Below, one piece after another: positions 4,790 to 7,443 of a stretch of 7,443 bases of DNA. The position numbers were made by a program, and so were the translations under genes. This stretch comes from Desulfocapsa sp. Lineage in GTDB: Bacteria; Desulfobacterota; Desulfobulbia; Desulfobulbales; Desulfocapsaceae. Position 1 is the stretch's first letter. Every line of letters begins with the position of its first letter. The notes below the pieces were generated by a model. It was not told where the DNA came from. It saw only the letters and a program-made list of their open reading frames with translations, and did no database searches. The DNA lies in the NCBI GenBank assembly GCA_029934815.1, contig JAOZLM010000036.1, positions 4,827-12,269 on the forward strand, in the 5' to 3' direction.

Positions 4790-7443
4790 GGCGGGAAACG
4801 ACCTATTATAAATCCGATAGCTTCCTGTCGGCTGTTTACTGTTCCATCGAGCTGTGCGTTTCGTAGTGTTGATAGCATTTCCTTGAACTGCTTTCCCGGT
4901 GTATAGCCGAGATCCTTTAAGTCGTCACCATTCAGCAGGGCTTGTACAGATCGAAGCGTTGTCACATACAAAGAGGTGCGTCTGTTTATATCCGTTTTTC
5001 TGGCAATGGCCATAAAGTAGAGCAGCATATCATTGTTAAAGGTGCAGAGAGATTTGCAGATAGCACTGTTTTCTTCCGGCAGCTGTTTATGCCACTTGTC
5101 GGATAAGTTCTCAACTCGTAATTTATCCTGAATCAGTTCATCACACACTTTTTGTTGAATCTGAAACCGTTCACAAAATGATTCCAGTTGTGCAGGTTTG
5201 GATCTGCTCATTATGCCAAGAAGATAGATCCGCCATGGTGTGATTTCGTTATTCTCATCAAGATAGAGCAGGCGAAACCAGGAAATGGCTCTGCGGGTTT
5301 GCGTTAAAATATGTCTGAAGTAACGATCTATTTTCAGGTTTGGTCTGAGATCTGGCCACAGGAACTGAAAAAGGTGAAATTCCTCCAGTCGCTGGATAGC
5401 AGGGATTGGTGTTTCTTCAGAAAAGATCTGTTGTAATTCGAAAAAGAGCCGTGGGTTGCTGCCTTTGGAAAAAAGATCAGTTTTGACAGCATTTCGGATT
5501 AAACGGTCTGTGTGGCGATCGATCTTGAAGTTAAGCCGTTTTTCAAAACGAATTGCCCGTAATACCCGGCTGGGGTCTTCAACAAAACTTAAGTTATGAA
5601 GGACCTTGATTAATCCGTTTTTTAGATCATTCTGACAGCTGAAAAAATCAATGATTGTGCCAAAACGTGCCGGATTGAGTTCCAGTGCCATGGCATTTAT
5701 GGAAAAATCACGCCGGTACAGGTCAAGTTTTATAGATGAAAGCTCCACCGTAGGAAGTGCTGCCGGATAATCGTAATATTCAAGCCGGGCCGTGGCTATA
5801 TCGATTTTGAGGCCGTTTGGTAACAGAATATTGGCTGTTATAAAACGTTCGTGTGTACGTACTCTGCCACCTAAGGTTTTTGCAAGTTTTTTTGCAAAGA
5901 TGATTCCGTCACCTTCAACAACAATATCCAGATCAAGATTTTTGTGTTTAAGAAGAAGGTCGCGTACAAATCCTCCAACACTATAAGCTTTAAAGCCCGA
6001 TTTCTCGGCAACCTCGCCAATGGATTGGAGAAGCATGATAAGCTTTTTGTCCAGCACCTCACTCATAAGCTGTAAAACGTTTCGACTTTTTTTGCGTGAA
6101 GGATAATCTGAATCCTGAATGAGTTCCTGAGGAGTATGGCCCGGATCTCCGGTCAGTCTGGAAAGGAGATCTGTTCGGGTTATTACGCCCACCATCTCTT
6201 TGTCGTGAATAATGGGGATTAAGCGCTGTCTGCGTTCAATTATCAGCTCTTCAATTTCTGCCAGGGTGGCGCTTAGAGGCAGCACTTCAAGGTCACTGGT
6301 CATATAATCACTTACCGGGGCGTCGCCAAGGTTGTGATGAATTGCCTTCTCGGTGATTCTGCGGGCAATGGTTCCAGCTACCTGAATGGGATGGTTTGAA
6401 GATTGTTCTTCACCGGCAATTACCGGTAACACGGTGATATTATATCTTGTTAAGAGATCGTTTGCTTCCTGAATACTTGTGTGTGCAGGAATGGAAATTA
6501 CCGGGCTGGAAAGCATCTCTTTGGCAATCGCCTGAGGAGAAACATGTCTGTGCAGGCTACGGATCAGTTGTTCCTGGGCCTCGGTCATGCTCATATCCCG
6601 GATGGTGGCAGATGCTGCACTTGCGTGGCCACCGCCGCCAAAGTCTCTGGCAATACTTCCGGTATTAACTTCTGCTATGCGTGATCTTGCAATAAGGTAA
6701 ATACGTCCTTCCATGGATACCAAAGCAAAAAGACAGTTGAGATTTTCGAGAACCATGACACGGCGAACAATAATTGAGAAATCATCCTCATATTCCTGAA
6801 GAGGCAGGTTGGCGACGATCACTTTTATACCGGAAACCATGTAACTTTTTACAGTTTGTGTTAGCTCATGGATCAGCTCAATCTGTCGTGAAGTGAGGTC
6901 ATAGGAGAGGAACTGGCTAACAATATCCAGCTTAGCATCCTGACGTAACAGCCAGGCTGCCGCCATCAGGTCTTCAGGAGTGGTGGTGATGTATGCCAGT
7001 GATCCGGTATCTTCGTAGATTCCAAGGCCGAATATGGTTGCTTCTTCTGCACTGATTTTCAGCTTTTTTTCCTGAAAGAGTTCACAGAAGATTGTGGTGG
7101 TGGCACCGACCTGTTTGATGTGCTCAACATCCCCTTGCAGGCAGTTTGGCTGATTCGGGTGGTGGTCGTATAAGTGCAGGGATATACCCTGATTGTTCAG
7201 GCATTTTGCAAAATCACCGATCCGTTCTTTGCGTCGGGTATCAACAAGGATAAGCGTATCTACTGTTGAGATGTCAATGTCTTTTACTTTTGCAAAAGTG
7301 TAATGGTATTGCAGGGTTTCGCTGATAAAACGCCTGACATTTTTTTCCTGAGAACCGGGAAATGCCATGACTGCATCGGGATAGAGTTTTTGCGCAGCTA
7401 TCATGGACGCAAGACTGTCGAAGTCTGCGTTTACGTGGCATGT
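4768..7443 (-). CDS. DHH-CBS-tRNA nucleotidyltransferase fusion, probable A-adding enzyme (5' end outside window)
   Basis: This large fusion enzyme should add the 3'-terminal nucleotides of tRNA. The visible part has 891 residues, numbered from the right edge. The frame stays open to base 7443. The 13 codons before the first internal ATG (7404) encode an essential DHH motif, so that ATG is not the start; about five codons are probably missing.

The DHH phosphoesterase part shows H3, D7, D9, D68, the DHH triad 93-95 and D145, then DHHA1 GGGGH (269-273). Two CBS domains lie at about 307-370 and 375-431. The nucleotidyltransferase head has GGFVRD (490-495), catalytic D504/D506 in DLDIV, RRDFSINAMA (577-586) and EDPSRVLRAIRF (622-633). 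An all-helical RNA-binding tail follows.

This architecture is known for A-adding enzymes in Aquifex and Deltaproteobacteria, where a separate enzyme adds CC. Sequence alone does not exclude full CCA addition or a poly(A) polymerase. The C terminus overlaps the PilZ gene. Confidence 0.93.
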   Translation of the reverse strand, partial: TCHVNADFDSLASMIAAQKLYPDAVMAFPGSQEKNVRRFISETLQYHYTFAKVKDIDISTVDTLILVDTRRKERIGDFAKCLNNQGISLHLYDHHPNQPNCLQGDVEHIKQVGATTTIFCELFQEKKLKISAEEATIFGLGIYEDTGSLAYITTTPEDLMAAAWLLRQDAKLDIVSQFLSYDLTSRQIELIHELTQTVKSYMVSGIKVIVANLPLQEYEDDFSIIVRRVMVLENLNCLFALVSMEGRIYLIARSRIAEVNTGSIARDFGGGGHASAASATIRDMSMTEAQEQLIRSLHRHVSPQAIAKEMLSSPVISIPAHTSIQEANDLLTRYNITVLPVIAGEEQSSNHPIQVAGTIARRITEKAIHHNLGDAPVSDYMTSDLEVLPLSATLAEIEELIIERRQRLIPIIHDKEMVGVITRTDLLSRLTGDPGHTPQELIQDSDYPSRKKSRNVLQLMSEVLDKKLIMLLQSIGEVAEKSGFKAYSVGGFVRDLLLKHKNLDLDIVVEGDGIIFAKKLAKTLGGRVRTHERFITANILLPNGLKIDIATARLEYYDYPAALPTVELSSIKLDLYRRDFSINAMALELNPARFGTIIDFFSCQNDLKNGLIKVLHNLSFVEDPSRVLRAIRFEKRLNFKIDRHTDRLIRNAVKTDLFSKGSNPRLFFELQQIFSEETPIPAIQRLEEFHLFQFLWPDLRPNLKIDRYFRHILTQTRRAISWFRLLYLDENNEITPWRIYLLGIMSRSKPAQLESFCERFQIQQKVCDELIQDKLRVENLSDKWHKQLPEENSAICKSLCTFNNDMLLYFMAIARKTDINRRTSLYVTTLRSVQALLNGDDLKDLGYTPGKQFKEMLSTLRNAQLDGTVNSRQEAIGFIIGRFPPQATSSS

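Noticed and set aside
5792..6684. Short open frames on both strands within the tRNA nucleotidyltransferase gene
   Set aside because: They overlap conserved catalytic and CBS sequence in the real frame, lack ribosome sites and resemble no known protein.
1..7443. CRISPR arrays, transposons, tRNA or rRNA genes, attachment sites
   Set aside because: No regularly spaced repeats, transposase or integrase coding sequence, or RNA gene was recognised on either strand.

Overview
The window looks like chromosomal DNA from a free-living, motile, probably anaerobic Gram-negative bacterium of the Desulfobacterota (old Deltaproteobacteria) type. The main reasons are a tRNA nucleotidyltransferase fused to DHH and CBS domains, a chemoreceptor fused to a bacteriohemerythrin like DcrH of Desulfovibrio, and moderate base composition. 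This placement is inference from protein architecture and names no species. No rRNA, tRNA, CRISPR array, insertion sequence or phage gene was seen.

Layout from left to right. Positions 1-97 hold no gene, only a strong bidirectional terminator hairpin (37-77). A minus-strand M50 (site-2 protease family) membrane peptidase occupies 98-730. A 13-bp inverted repeat (730-774) ends exactly on its start codon and fills most of the gap to the next gene. A minus-strand methyl-accepting chemotaxis protein with a C-terminal hemerythrin domain runs 805-3222 and has a recognisable promoter and an operator-like palindrome upstream (3253-3310). A minus-strand membrane protein with a duplicated nucleoside-recognition (Gate) core lies at 3358-4236; an unlikely TTG start would extend it to 4314. 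The divergent AT-rich region 4237-4450 separates it from a small plus-strand PilZ protein (4451-4789). The PilZ gene converges on, and overlaps by 22 bp, a minus-strand DHH-CBS-tRNA nucleotidyltransferase fusion (4768-7443). That gene runs off the right edge, missing only a few N-terminal codons.

Two themes can be inferred. The outer genes (tRNA 3'-end maintenance and the M50 peptidase) are housekeeping-like. The inner ones (redox or oxygen-responsive chemoreceptor, c-di-GMP-type PilZ protein, Gate membrane protein) are environmental signalling or transport genes, apparently each with its own transcription unit. No new multi-gene system is evident. The points most worth checking are the hairpin on the M50 start codon, the overlapping convergent gene ends, and the intact phosphodiesterase residues in the tRNA nucleotidyltransferase fusion.
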